Positions 52,511 through 60,019 of a stretch of DNA of 64,000 nucleotides are shown here, piece after piece. Numbering within the stretch: the first letter of the stretch is position 1; every line of letters begins with the position of its first letter. The DNA is from Catellatospora sichuanensis (GTDB lineage: Bacteria > Actinomycetota > Actinomycetes > Mycobacteriales > Micromonosporaceae). The position numbers and the translations under genes are program-made. The notes beneath the pieces were generated by a model. The model made no database searches. It had not been told where the DNA came from and was given only the letters and a program-made list of their open reading frames with translations. The DNA is taken from positions 124,001 through 188,000 of the forward strand of contig NZ_VIQO01000024.1 in the NCBI RefSeq assembly GCF_007483665.1, written 5' to 3'.

Positions 52511-52556
52511 AGGTGCACCTTCCGCATCGCTTCGCGATACGGAAGGTGCACCTTTT
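52511..52556 (+). terminator. Strong hairpin terminator of the ROK-ABC sugar operon
   Basis: AGGTGCACCTTCCGCATCGC (52511-52530) pairs with its inverse at 52534-52553 with one mismatch around a 3-nt loop and is followed by TTTTAT. It is the only canonical hairpin-plus-T-run terminator seen. Its arms carry GGTGCACCTT, close to the GAAGGTGCCCTTC repeat core, and may be a diverged relative. Confidence 0.8.
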
Positions 52557-52841
52557 ATCGGTCGAGCTGGGAATCAGGTGGTGCGAATCTCGCCCAGCGG
52601 CCGGAAGGCGGTAGGCAGCCAGGACCGGTGTCCAGCCGGAGGATATCCACGCTCGGACCACAGCTACGTCACAACGGCCTATAAACGCGCAAATCAGAAT
52701 ATGAAAGTTGATACGTGATTAACGGGATGAACAGCGCTGATAGTCGAAAAACGAACGTGGTTCCGGTCGTCTTCGGGGGCATCGGGGCGGCCGCCTAAGA
52801 TTGCCTGCGGCCTGCACGGACGTGGGCACAAGGGGGATCGG
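52557..52841. other. 285-bp AT-richer gap before the phytoene synthase gene
   Basis: Positions ~52675-52760 are clearly AT-richer than the surroundings and should contain the promoter of the gene at 52842. TTGATA (52708-52713) is a -35 candidate, but no convincing -10 lies at the right distance. The short leftward frame at 52694-52879 shows no coding character. Confidence 0.4.
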
Positions 52842-53861
52842 ATGGGTTGGCCGGCGCGGGACGCCGGGTCGGCGGGCACGGCCGGGCTACGCCGGGCCGA
52901 ACCTGTTCTGGACCTGGAGGCCGCGAACGCCGCCGTGCCCGTTTCGCTCGCGGCGTCGTACCGCCGCTGCCAGGACCTGCACCGCCACCACGGCCGCAGC
53001 TACTACCTGGCGACCCGGCTGCTACCTGCCTGGAAGCGCCCGCACGTGCACGCGCTCTACGGGTTCGCCAGGCACGCCGACGAGATCGTCGACCGGACCG
53101 ACACGGGCACCCCCGCGGAGCGCGAGCGGCGCCTGCGCGACTGGTCCGGCCGCTTCCTCGCCGGGCTGGGCGGCGAGGCGGTGGACGACCCGTTGCTGCC
53201 CGCGCTGCTGCACACCGTCGCGACCTTCGACCTCGACCCGGCCGACTTCGCCGCGTTCCTGGACAGCATGGCGATGGACCTGACCGTCCGCCGTTACGCC
53301 GACTACCCGGCGCTGCTGTCGTACATGGAGGGTTCGGCGGCGGTGATCGGCACCCTGATGCTGCCGATCCTCGGCCCCGCCGACCCGGCAGCAGCCCGCG
53401 AACCTGCCCGGCAGCTGGGCCTGGCGTTCCAGCTGACCAACTTCCTGCGCGACGTCGCCGAGGACCTCACCCGCGACCGCGTCTACCTGCCCCAGGACGA
53501 CCTGACCCGGTTCGGTGTCACCACCGCAGACCTGCGCGCCGCCGCCACGGGGGGCAGGGCCACCCCGCAGATCAAGAGCCTCATCGCGTACGAGATCACG
53601 CGTGCCCGCGCCCACTACGCCGCCGCCATGCCCGGCCTGGACCTGCTGCCCGGTGCCTCCCAGACCTGCGTCCGCGCCGCGTACCTGGTCTACGGCGCCA
53701 TCCTCGACGAGATCGAGCGCGCCGACCACGACGTCTTCACCCGCCGCGCCGTGGTTCCCACCCACCGCCGCGCCCGCCTCCTCGCCCAGGCCCTACTGGC
53801 GCACAGGAAGGGCACCTTCCACAACGCGGAGCGTCAAGAAGGTGCCCTTCCTGTGGTCTAG
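52842..53861 (+). CDS. crtB: Phytoene/squalene synthase family protein
   Basis: A 339-residue trans-isoprenyl synthase. The two Asp-rich motifs are intact: HADEIVDRTD (~78-87) and LTNFLRDVAEDLTRDRVYLPQDDL (pattern; ~200-222). It would condense two C15 or C20 prenyl diphosphates in carotenoid or hopanoid-type pathways; no other such gene is nearby. The C-terminal ~20 residues (RKGTFHNAERQEGALPVV) are encoded by a palindromic repeat that the reading frame crosses. Its TAG stop overlaps the stop of the convergent peptidase gene in CTAG. AGGGGG precedes the ATG. Confidence 0.88.
   Translation: MGWPARDAGSAGTAGLRRAEPVLDLEAANAAVPVSLAASYRRCQDLHRHHGRSYYLATRLLPAWKRPHVHALYGFARHADEIVDRTDTGTPAERERRLRDWSGRFLAGLGGEAVDDPLLPALLHTVATFDLDPADFAAFLDSMAMDLTVRRYADYPALLSYMEGSAAVIGTLMLPILGPADPAAAREPARQLGLAFQLTNFLRDVAEDLTRDRVYLPQDDLTRFGVTTADLRAAATGGRATPQIKSLIAYEITRARAHYAAAMPGLDLLPGASQTCVRAAYLVYGAILDEIERADHDVFTRRAVVPTHRRARLLAQALLAHRKGTFHNAERQEGALPVV
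53802..53855. repeat. GAAGGGCACCTTC palindromic repeat, copy D (within crtB coding sequence)
   Basis: Perfect 18-bp arms CACAGGAAGGGCACCTTC (53802-53819) and inverse (53838-53855). This copy lies inside the 3' end of the phytoene synthase frame, is translated, and can also serve as terminator for the two convergent genes. Confidence 0.85.
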
Positions 53862-54637
53862 CAGCGGGGGACGCCGGGGATGAAGCCGTCGTATCCGGTG
53901 TAGACGTAGGCGTCGGAGATGAACCGACCGGACCCGATGCGGTCCCAGATGGTGCTGGTGCCGTACGTGCCGGTGACCGAGGTGCCGGTGGTCTGGCACT
54001 GGATGGACACGGTCGCGCCGTCGTTGACGGTGCCGACCGAGGCGTAGCCGGTGCCGGGGCCTGAGCGCACCGTCAGCGGCGAGCCCGCGGTGTTGACGGT
54101 GCCCTGCGCCGCGCCGCCGCCGCAGCCGTTGTCACTGGTGTAGTTCTTGGTGCCCCAGTAGAGCGCGGTCACGCCGTTGAACTTGATCTGGATGGCGGAG
54201 CCGCCGGAGCGCTGCTCGTAGTGCAGGTGCGGGCCGGTGGAGCCGCCGGTGGTGCCGACGTACCCGATCACGGTGCCGTACTTCACGGTCTGTCCCACCG
54301 ACACGTTGAACGAGTTCAGGTGCGCGTAGTAGGTGGTGTAACCGCTGCCGTGGTTGATCCGCACGTACTTGCCGTAGCTGGTGTCACCGAGGTTGGTGAC
54401 CACGTCGACCGTGCCGGGCGCGCTGGCCACGACGGGGTCGCCCGTGTCGTTGGTGCGGTTGAAGTCGATGGCGTTGGCGGGGCTGTGGTTGGTGCGGGTC
54501 TGGCCCGACCACACCTGGTTGCAGGGGAAGGGGACCTTGAAGGTCGGGGCGGCCATCGCAGGCGAGGCTTCGACCAGGACGGCCGCGCCTACGGCCACGG
54601 CGGCCACGGCCAGCCCCAGGATGCGTTTGATGTGCAC
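53858..54637 (-). CDS. Secreted M23 metallopeptidase with SH3-like C-terminal domain
   Basis: A 259-residue protein. The signal peptide ends near AMA-AP (residue ~28). The LytM/M23 domain has zinc ligands in NHSPANAIDFN and HLHYE (GPHLHYEQR). A C-terminal ~80-residue bacterial SH3-like domain (SPLTVRSGPGTGYASVGTVNDG) may bind the wall. It probably cleaves peptidoglycan cross-links. GTG 54637 has AAAGG 8 nt upstream. It follows a related peptidase gene by 38 bases. Confidence 0.88.
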   Translation of the reverse strand: MHIKRILGLAVAAVAVGAAVLVEASPAMAAPTFKVPFPCNQVWSGQTRTNHSPANAIDFNRTNDTGDPVVASAPGTVDVVTNLGDTSYGKYVRINHGSGYTTYYAHLNSFNVSVGQTVKYGTVIGYVGTTGGSTGPHLHYEQRSGGSAIQIKFNGVTALYWGTKNYTSDNGCGGGAAQGTVNTAGSPLTVRSGPGTGYASVGTVNDGATVSIQCQTTGTSVTGTYGTSTIWDRIGSGRFISDAYVYTGYDGFIPGVPRC

Positions 54638-54675
54638 GGTATGCACCTTTCGTTGAAGTGAGTGCGGGAAGGGGA

Positions 54676-55548
54676 TCAGGCGCAGTGTTCGAATCCGGAG
54701 GTGTAGCTGGTGCCGCCGGCGCTGCCGCCCCACTTCACGCAGCTCGGAGCGGTGCGGATGACCGGCCCGGCGTAGTAGGAGAAGCTGCCGGAGTCGGTGG
54801 TTCTGCTCGACCCCTGCGGTTCCAGGAGCGCGCTCGTGGTCGTCGGGGTGCCGACGCTGGCCATCTTGAGGGTGATGACGCAGTTCTGGCCGGTGGAGCC
54901 CTTCCACAGCAGGTTGGTGGTGCCCGCCGTGCCCAGCTTCACCGAGTCGATGACCTGGAACCCGCTGCCGCACTCGGCCGCCGGGTCGTATGAGGTGGCG
55001 CAGTTGTTGCTGGTCACGTTGGCCGAGCCGTAGCCGAAGGTGCTGCCGTTGAAGACGGCCTTGATGATGTGCGACTGCGACCGGTCCGGGTAGCGCACCT
55101 CGTAGTGCAGGTGCGGGGAGATGCCGTTGCCCGGCTTGCTGGTGTTGCCGAGCGAGCCGATGGCCTGGCCGCGCAGCACCGACTGGCCCGCGGTGACGGC
55201 GCGGGTGTCGAGGTGGGCGTAGTAGGTGAAGTAACCGCCACCGTGGTCGATGACGATCAGGTTGCCGTAGCCGTTGACGGAGCCCTGGTGGGCGGAGACC
55301 TCGACGGTGCCCGCGGCGGCGGCGACCACGGTGTCACCGAGGTCGGCGGTGGCGGTGGAGCCGCGGTTGAAGTCGATCTCCCAGGAGACGTGGGCGCTGC
55401 TGTTGCTGCTGTTGCCGTTCCACGTCTGGCCACAGGGGAAGGGCAGCTGGAAAGCAGGCGCGGCCTGGGCGGGGCTGCCGAGCAGGACCGAGGCGGCCCC
55501 GCCGATGATCAGCGCGGCGATGCCGGACAACAGCTTCTTCGGTCGCAT
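54676..55548 (-). CDS. Secreted M23 metallopeptidase
   Basis: A 290-residue protein with a signal peptide (cleavage near AQA-AP, residue ~29). The M23 core has PFPCGQTWNGN, the first zinc ligands in HVSWEIDFN and the HxH motif in SPHLHYEVR. The C-terminal ~110 residues have four cysteines and lack the SH3 pattern of the neighbour. PFPC(N/G)Q-x-W-x-G at the mature N-terminus is shared, so the two are tandem paralogues with different tails. GGAAGGGAA precedes the ATG. Confidence 0.88.
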   Translation of the reverse strand: MRPKKLLSGIAALIIGGAASVLLGSPAQAAPAFQLPFPCGQTWNGNSSNSSAHVSWEIDFNRGSTATADLGDTVVAAAAGTVEVSAHQGSVNGYGNLIVIDHGGGYFTYYAHLDTRAVTAGQSVLRGQAIGSLGNTSKPGNGISPHLHYEVRYPDRSQSHIIKAVFNGSTFGYGSANVTSNNCATSYDPAAECGSGFQVIDSVKLGTAGTTNLLWKGSTGQNCVITLKMASVGTPTTTSALLEPQGSSRTTDSGSFSYYAGPVIRTAPSCVKWGGSAGGTSYTSGFEHCA

Positions 55549-55734
55549 GAGGACGGTTCCCTTCCGTGGGGTGGTGGAACAGGAAGCCCGTTACTGCGCG
55601 GGGTCACCACAGGGTCGCGACAAGCTCTCCAACGTTTCTCCAGAACCACTACAGCCGTTCAGCCGAGTGCTCTGGTCCGATCAGCCGAGCGCGCGTAGGC
55701 TCAGGCGATCACGGATCGTGTGGGTGGTTGGACG

Positions 55735-57762
55735 ATGTCGGACCGGCTGGAACTGCGCATACTGGGCTCCTTCGAGTTGACCCTGGACGGCGCCGACGCA
55801 CCCGTGGGCGGCGTGAAGCCGCGTCAGCTGCTGGCCACCCTGGCGCTCAACCATGGCCGAACCGTGTCGGTGGACCAGCTGATCGAGGTGCTGTGGGGGC
55901 AGGACCCGCCCCGGTCGGCGCTGGCCAACGTGCAGACCTACGTCAGTGCGCTGCGCACCCGGCTGGGCGAGGACCGGCTGCGCCGTCAGGCGCCCGGATA
56001 CCGGCTGGAGCTGCACTGCGCGGAGCTCGACCTGCTGCGCTTCGAGGAGTACGCCCGCGGCGGCGACCCGGACAGCCTCGACGCGGCCCTGGGCCTGTGG
56101 CGCGGCGAGCCGGTGGAGAACCTGCCCGCGTCGCCGCTGTGGCGCGCCGAGATAGACCGGCTGGTGGAGCGGCGGCGGTCGGTCCGGCAGACCCGGGCCC
56201 GGCTGCACATCGAGGCCGGGCAGCCGGCCGCCGCCGTGGACGAGCTGCGCCGGCTGGTCGCCGAGGAGCCGCTGCGCGAGGAGGCGTGGTTGCTGCTGGT
56301 GACCGCGTTGCGCGACGCGGGGCACCGGGCCGAGGCGCTGTCGGCGTACGCCACCGCGCGCCGCACGCTCACCGAGGAGCTGGGCGTGGAGCCCGGCGAG
56401 CCGCTGCGCCGCCTGCACCGCACGCTGCTGGTCGAGCAGGAGGGCCCGGCGATGCTGGGCACCCGGCTGGACGGCGCCGCCGCACTGGTGCTGCGCGGCC
56501 TGGCCCGGCTGGGCATCGCCGCCACGCCGAGCTGGGTCTCGGCGGCGCTGCTGGACCGTCCGGCCGCGACAGAGGTGCTCGACGCGCTCGACCGGGCCCG
56601 GCTGCTCCGCCCCATCGGCACCGACGAGCTGGACCAGCCGCGCTACGGGCTGCCGGTGCTGGTCGGCCTGCTGGCCCCGGACCTGCCTGGGGAGGCGATC
56701 GGCGCGGCCCTGACCCGGGCGCTCGGCGGGTACCTCGCCCTGGCCGAACGCGCCGCCGCGGGGCTGCCGCCGCAGGTGTTCGGCCCCGGTGTCACCGTCG
56801 CGGCCCGGTGGCCGGTGCCCGGCGCGGCGGAGCTGTGCCACGATCCGGTGCGCTGGTTCGCGGCCGAGCGGGAGGCGCTGCTCGGCGCGGTCGAGGCGGC
56901 CGCCGCCAACGGGCTGTCCGATCTGGCCTGGGAGTTGGCCCACGCGATGGTGGCCTGGTGCGACATGGGCGGCCACACGGCCGAATGGGAACAGACGCAC
57001 CGCACTGCGCTGTCGGCCTGCCGGGCGCAGGGCAACCTGCTCGGCGAGGCGGTGACCCTGCGCGGGCTGGGGCAGTTGCATCTGTACCGGGACCACTACG
57101 AGGAGGCGTCGGAGGCGTTCAGCCGGTCCCGGCTGCTGTTCGCCCGGCTGGGCAACCTGTGCGGGCAGGCCGCGGCGCTGGCCGGGCTGGGCACGGGCCA
57201 CCGCATCCGGTCGGAGCACGACGAGGCGCTGGACTGCTACCGGCAGGCGCTGGAGGCGTACCGGCTGCTCGGGCACCGGCACGGCGAGGCCTACTCGCGT
57301 GGCGCGCTGGGCATGGTGTGGCTGGCCAAGGGCGAGCTCTCCGAGGCATACCGCGACTTCACCGCGGGGCTGGCGATCGCCGAGGAGATCGGCGACGCGC
57401 ACCGGGCCGCGCTGCTGACCCGCCAGCTGGGCCTGCTTCGGCTGCGCAGCGGCGAGCCGGCCCACGCGCGGGCGGACCTGATCGCGGCGCTGGACCGGTT
57501 CGCGGTGCTCGGAGACGCGCACTGCGAGGCCTACTGCCTGACCGACCTGGCCGCGCTGGAGGCGCCCGAGGTGGCGGTGCAGCGGCTCACCCAGGCCCTG
57601 GAGATCTTCGAGCGGATCGGCGACCGCCGCGCCCAGGCGCAGACCGCGCGCCGCCTGGGCGAACTGCACCGCGGCGACGAGCGCTTCGGCCTGTCCGACG
57701 CGTACCTCGCCGAAGCCCGCCGCCTCCAGTCCACCGTCGAGATGTCCCGCACCCCCTTGTAA
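55735..57762 (+). CDS. SARP/AfsR-like regulator lacking the NB-ARC domain
   Basis: A 675-residue protein. The OmpR-type winged helix (~1-95, LELRILGSFELTLDG and SALANVQTYVSALRTRLG) and the BTAD domain (~100-240, ending ELGVEPGEPLRRLHRTLLVEQEG) are complete. Next comes a region like the winged-helix part found after NB-ARC (GAAALVLRGLARLGIAATPSWVSAALLD), then TPR repeats (~390-650). The P-loop NTPase normally found between them is absent; no GxGGxGKT sequence exists anywhere in the protein. It is an activator of the antibiotic-regulator type with no adjacent biosynthetic cluster. The stop TAA is the start of a palindromic repeat. Confidence 0.88.
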   Translation: MSDRLELRILGSFELTLDGADAPVGGVKPRQLLATLALNHGRTVSVDQLIEVLWGQDPPRSALANVQTYVSALRTRLGEDRLRRQAPGYRLELHCAELDLLRFEEYARGGDPDSLDAALGLWRGEPVENLPASPLWRAEIDRLVERRRSVRQTRARLHIEAGQPAAAVDELRRLVAEEPLREEAWLLLVTALRDAGHRAEALSAYATARRTLTEELGVEPGEPLRRLHRTLLVEQEGPAMLGTRLDGAAALVLRGLARLGIAATPSWVSAALLDRPAATEVLDALDRARLLRPIGTDELDQPRYGLPVLVGLLAPDLPGEAIGAALTRALGGYLALAERAAAGLPPQVFGPGVTVAARWPVPGAAELCHDPVRWFAAEREALLGAVEAAAANGLSDLAWELAHAMVAWCDMGGHTAEWEQTHRTALSACRAQGNLLGEAVTLRGLGQLHLYRDHYEEASEAFSRSRLLFARLGNLCGQAAALAGLGTGHRIRSEHDEALDCYRQALEAYRLLGHRHGEAYSRGALGMVWLAKGELSEAYRDFTAGLAIAEEIGDAHRAALLTRQLGLLRLRSGEPAHARADLIAALDRFAVLGDAHCEAYCLTDLAALEAPEVAVQRLTQALEIFERIGDRRAQAQTARRLGELHRGDERFGLSDAYLAEARRLQSTVEMSRTPL

Positions 57763-57813
57763 GGAAGGGCACCTGCACATCGCTATGCGTAGAGGAAGGG
57801 CACCTTCTTAACG
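57760..57813. repeat. GAAGGGCACCTTC repeat, copy E (direct-arm form)
   Basis: The first arm GAAGGGCACCTGC (57765-57777) has one change, and the second GAAGGGCACCTTC (57795-57807) is in the same orientation rather than inverted. TTAACG follows. It provides the TAA stop of the AfsR-like gene and lies between convergent genes. Confidence 0.8.
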
Positions 57814-57840
57814 TCAGGGCCACGTTTGGCTGCGGAGACG

Positions 57841-58824
57841 TCAGCGGCCGCGGAAGGTTCGGCGGTACGACGACGGCGAGGTGCGCATGCACCGGCTGAA
57901 GTGGTGCCGGAACGTGGCCGGTGAGTCGAACCCGACCGCGGCGGCGACCTGCTCGACGGGGGAGTCCGACGTCTCCAGCAGGGGCAGGCTGGCCGCCACC
58001 CGCTGGTCGATGAGCCAGCGGATCGGGCTGGTGGCGGTGTGCCGGGCGAAGTGGCGCAGGAAGCTGCGCGGCGACATGCGCGCGTGCTCGGCCAGCAGGT
58101 TCACCGTGAGTGGCTCGGTCAGGTGGTCCAGCGCCCAGGCCATGGCGCGGGCCACGCCGTCGTCGTCGATCACGTCACGCACCGGCAGCTCGATGAACTG
58201 CGCCTGCCCGCCGTCGCGGTGCGGCGGCAGCACCAGCCGCCGGGCGACCGTGTTGGCGATCTGCGCCCCGTGGTCACGGCGCACCAGGTGCAGGCACAGG
58301 TCCAGGCCGGCCGCGCTGCCCGCGCTGGTGATCACCTGGCCGGTGTCGACGTAGAGCACGTCGGGGGTGACCTCGACCAGCGGGTGGCGCTCGCGCAGCA
58401 GCGGGGCGTACTTCCAGTGCGTGGTGGCGGCGCGGCCGTCCAGCAGGCCCGCCGCGGCCAGCGCGAACGCGCCGGAGCAGATGGAGACCATCCGGGCACC
58501 CCGGGCGGCGGCCGTGCGCAGCGCCTCGACGAGTGCGGGGGAGACCTCGGCGCGCACGTCCGCGACCCCGGGCACGATCACGGTGTCGGCGGCGGCCAGC
58601 ACGTCGAGGCCGTGCCGGGCGGTGATGGCGAAGCCGCCGACGCTCGGCATCGGTTCCGGCGTCTCGGCGCAGACGTCGAGGTCGTACCAGGCGACGTCGA
58701 GTTCGGGGCGGGGCAGGCCGAACACCTCCACGACGCAGCCCAGCTCGAAGGGGGCCATCCCGGCGAAGGCCAGCACCGCGATCCGGTGCCGGGTGCGGGT
58801 CTCCAGTGCCACCGGCGTACGCAT
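57841..58824 (-). CDS. GlxA-family (DJ-1/PfpI plus AraC) transcriptional regulator
   Basis: A 327-residue protein. The N-terminal DJ-1/PfpI-like domain (to ~190) has the nucleophile-elbow region ARMVSICSGAFALAAAGLLDGR. The C-terminal AraC helix-turn-helix pair (~220-320; MSPRSFLRHFARHTATSPIRWL, then QVAAAVGFDSPATFRHHFSRCMRTSPSSYRRTF, pattern only) binds DNA. It is divergent from a rhodanese gene 95 bp away, the likely target. Confidence 0.92.
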   Translation of the reverse strand: MRTPVALETRTRHRIAVLAFAGMAPFELGCVVEVFGLPRPELDVAWYDLDVCAETPEPMPSVGGFAITARHGLDVLAAADTVIVPGVADVRAEVSPALVEALRTAAARGARMVSICSGAFALAAAGLLDGRAATTHWKYAPLLRERHPLVEVTPDVLYVDTGQVITSAGSAAGLDLCLHLVRRDHGAQIANTVARRLVLPPHRDGGQAQFIELPVRDVIDDDGVARAMAWALDHLTEPLTVNLLAEHARMSPRSFLRHFARHTATSPIRWLIDQRVAASLPLLETSDSPVEQVAAAVGFDSPATFRHHFSRCMRTSPSSYRRTFRGR

Positions 58825-58919
58825 GGCGAGATATTAGCGGACAGCGGCGTTCTCGCCACTTCTGGCCGTCCCGCCCGCTCGACAGGATGGAACCAGTGAC
58901 CGACCAGAAGGAGCCGCAC

Positions 58920-59396
58920 ATGTCCGCCGCAGTCACCACGTCCGCAGTGCTCGGCACGCCCCCGGCCGCCGCCGGCGTCGCCGCCGCCCACTTCGCCGCC
59001 CGCCTGTCGTTCGAGGCCGACGTGTCCGATGTGCACGCCGACCTGGAGTCGGGCGTGCCCGGGTTCGTGCTCGTCGACTCCCGCTCCCTGGAGGCGTGGG
59101 AGCAGGGCCACCTGCCTGGCGCGGTGCACCTGCCCACCGCCGAGATCGCGGCGCGCGCGGCCGACGTCGTGCCGGCCGGCAGCGTCGTGGTCACCTACTG
59201 CTGGGGGCCGGGCTGCAACGGCGCGACCCGGGCCGCGCTGGCCTTCGCCCGACTGGGCTACCGGGTCAAGGAGATGCTCGGCGGGTACGAGTACTGGGTG
59301 CGCGAGGGCTTCGACACGCAGACGTTCCTCGGGCTCCGCAAGCACGATGTGGACCCGCTGACCGCGCCCGCGAGCGGCGCGGCCTGCGCCTGCTGA
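58920..59396 (+). CDS. Rhodanese-like sulfurtransferase
   Basis: A 158-residue single-domain rhodanese. FVLVDSRSLEAWEQGHLPGAVHLPTAEI is the N-terminal part, and the active-site loop is in VVTYCWGPGCNGATRAALAF, with a catalytic cysteine in YCWGPGC. The C-terminus has an extra Cys pair (ACAC). It may transfer sulfane sulfur to thiophilic acceptors. AAGGAG stands 6 nt before ATG 58920; earlier in-frame starts overlap the divergent regulator promoter. Confidence 0.88.
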   Translation: MSAAVTTSAVLGTPPAAAGVAAAHFAARLSFEADVSDVHADLESGVPGFVLVDSRSLEAWEQGHLPGAVHLPTAEIAARAADVVPAGSVVVTYCWGPGCNGATRAALAFARLGYRVKEMLGGYEYWVREGFDTQTFLGLRKHDVDPLTAPASGAACAC

Positions 59397-59440
59397 CGGG
59401 ACGCATCGATACCGGTGAGGGTGGGCCATTGACGACACGC

Positions 59441-59456
59441 CGAGCCTATATGGGGT
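59441..59456. promoter_or_regulatory. NrdR box 1 (weak) upstream of nrdAB
   Basis: CGAGCCTATATGGGGT matches the NrdR consensus ACACWATATATWGWGT at about 9 of 16 positions, including the central TATAT. It is 16 bp from box 2, the spacing expected for paired NrdR sites. Confidence 0.45.
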
Positions 59457-59472
59457 CGCTTTCACTTGGATG

Positions 59473-59488
59473 CCACTAGATGTAGTGT
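59473..59488. promoter_or_regulatory. NrdR box 2 upstream of nrdAB
   Basis: CCACTAGATGTAGTGT matches the NrdR consensus at about 13 of 16 positions and contains the palindrome CACTA-GATG-TAGTG. It lies just upstream of the riboswitch, at or near the promoter, fitting repression by NrdR, the ATP/dATP-sensing regulator of ribonucleotide reductase genes. Confidence 0.65.
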
Positions 59489-59499
59489 GAGGACATCGC

Positions 59500-59790
59500 T
59501 GGTCCACCCCTCCGGTCCCCCTCGGGACCGGGTCGAGGGGTGCGCTCGGGCCGCCGCAGGGCGGCCCGCGCTGAGGGAATCCGGTGCGATTCCGGAGCTG
59601 CCCCGCAGCGGTGAGTGGGAACGAAACCGTCCCGCCTCCTCCCGCGAAGAGGGGTGCGGACAGCACTGGGCCGGTCCGGCCTGGGAAGCGACGGTCAAGG
59701 GGGTCTACGGCAGCACGGTGCTCACCGTGCGGCCCGACCGTGCCCACGAGCCCGAAGACCTGCCGGCGTGCGTGTCGCGGACCTACCCGC
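59500..59790 (+). ncRNA. Cobalamin (B12) riboswitch controlling nrdAB
   Basis: The conserved core runs GGGAATCCGGTGCGATTCCGG (59575 region), GAGCTGCCCCGCAGCGGTGA and GTGGGAACGA, and the 3' box is GAGCCCGAAGACCTGCCGG (~59748-59767), all hallmarks of the B12 element. A stable hairpin CGGGCCGCC/GGCGGCCCG lies in the 5' part. The boundaries are approximate. About 230 nt of GC-rich expression platform separate it from the TTG start. In Streptomyces coelicolor the same arrangement shuts off class Ia nrdABS when B12 is available for class II NrdJ. Confidence 0.9.
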
Positions 59791-60019
59791 GACGCGCCCA
59801 CGACCCACCCGTCCCACGCACCGTTTCCACGGCGCGCTGGGCAGACGCTGGTCCGCGAGGTCGCCATGGCGGCCGCCCGGCCGAGTGCTGCCGGAGCGGG
59901 AAGGGTCGGGGACACCGGGCCGCGCGGGATGGTCCACGGTGGATGGTGCGCAGCCTGGATCGTCAGGGTGGGCGCTGTTCGCGTGCTCTCCCGCGCTTCG
60001 ACGAGGGGGAGCGAACGCT

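Noticed and set aside
52511-52556. A seventh full copy of the GAAGGGCACCTTC repeat
   Set aside because: The arms contain GGTGCACCTT rather than the family core, and the loop and flank differ, so it is listed as a terminator with only a possible relation.
52694-52879. Leftward 61-codon frame in the gap before crtB
   Set aside because: Pro/Arg/Ser-rich, with no ribosome-binding site, and overlapping the crtB start.
59615-60019. Upstream extension of the nrdA frame
   Set aside because: It reads through the cobalamin riboswitch and its platform. The residues are Arg/Pro-rich and unlike NrdA, and a good ribosome-binding site precedes TTG 60020.
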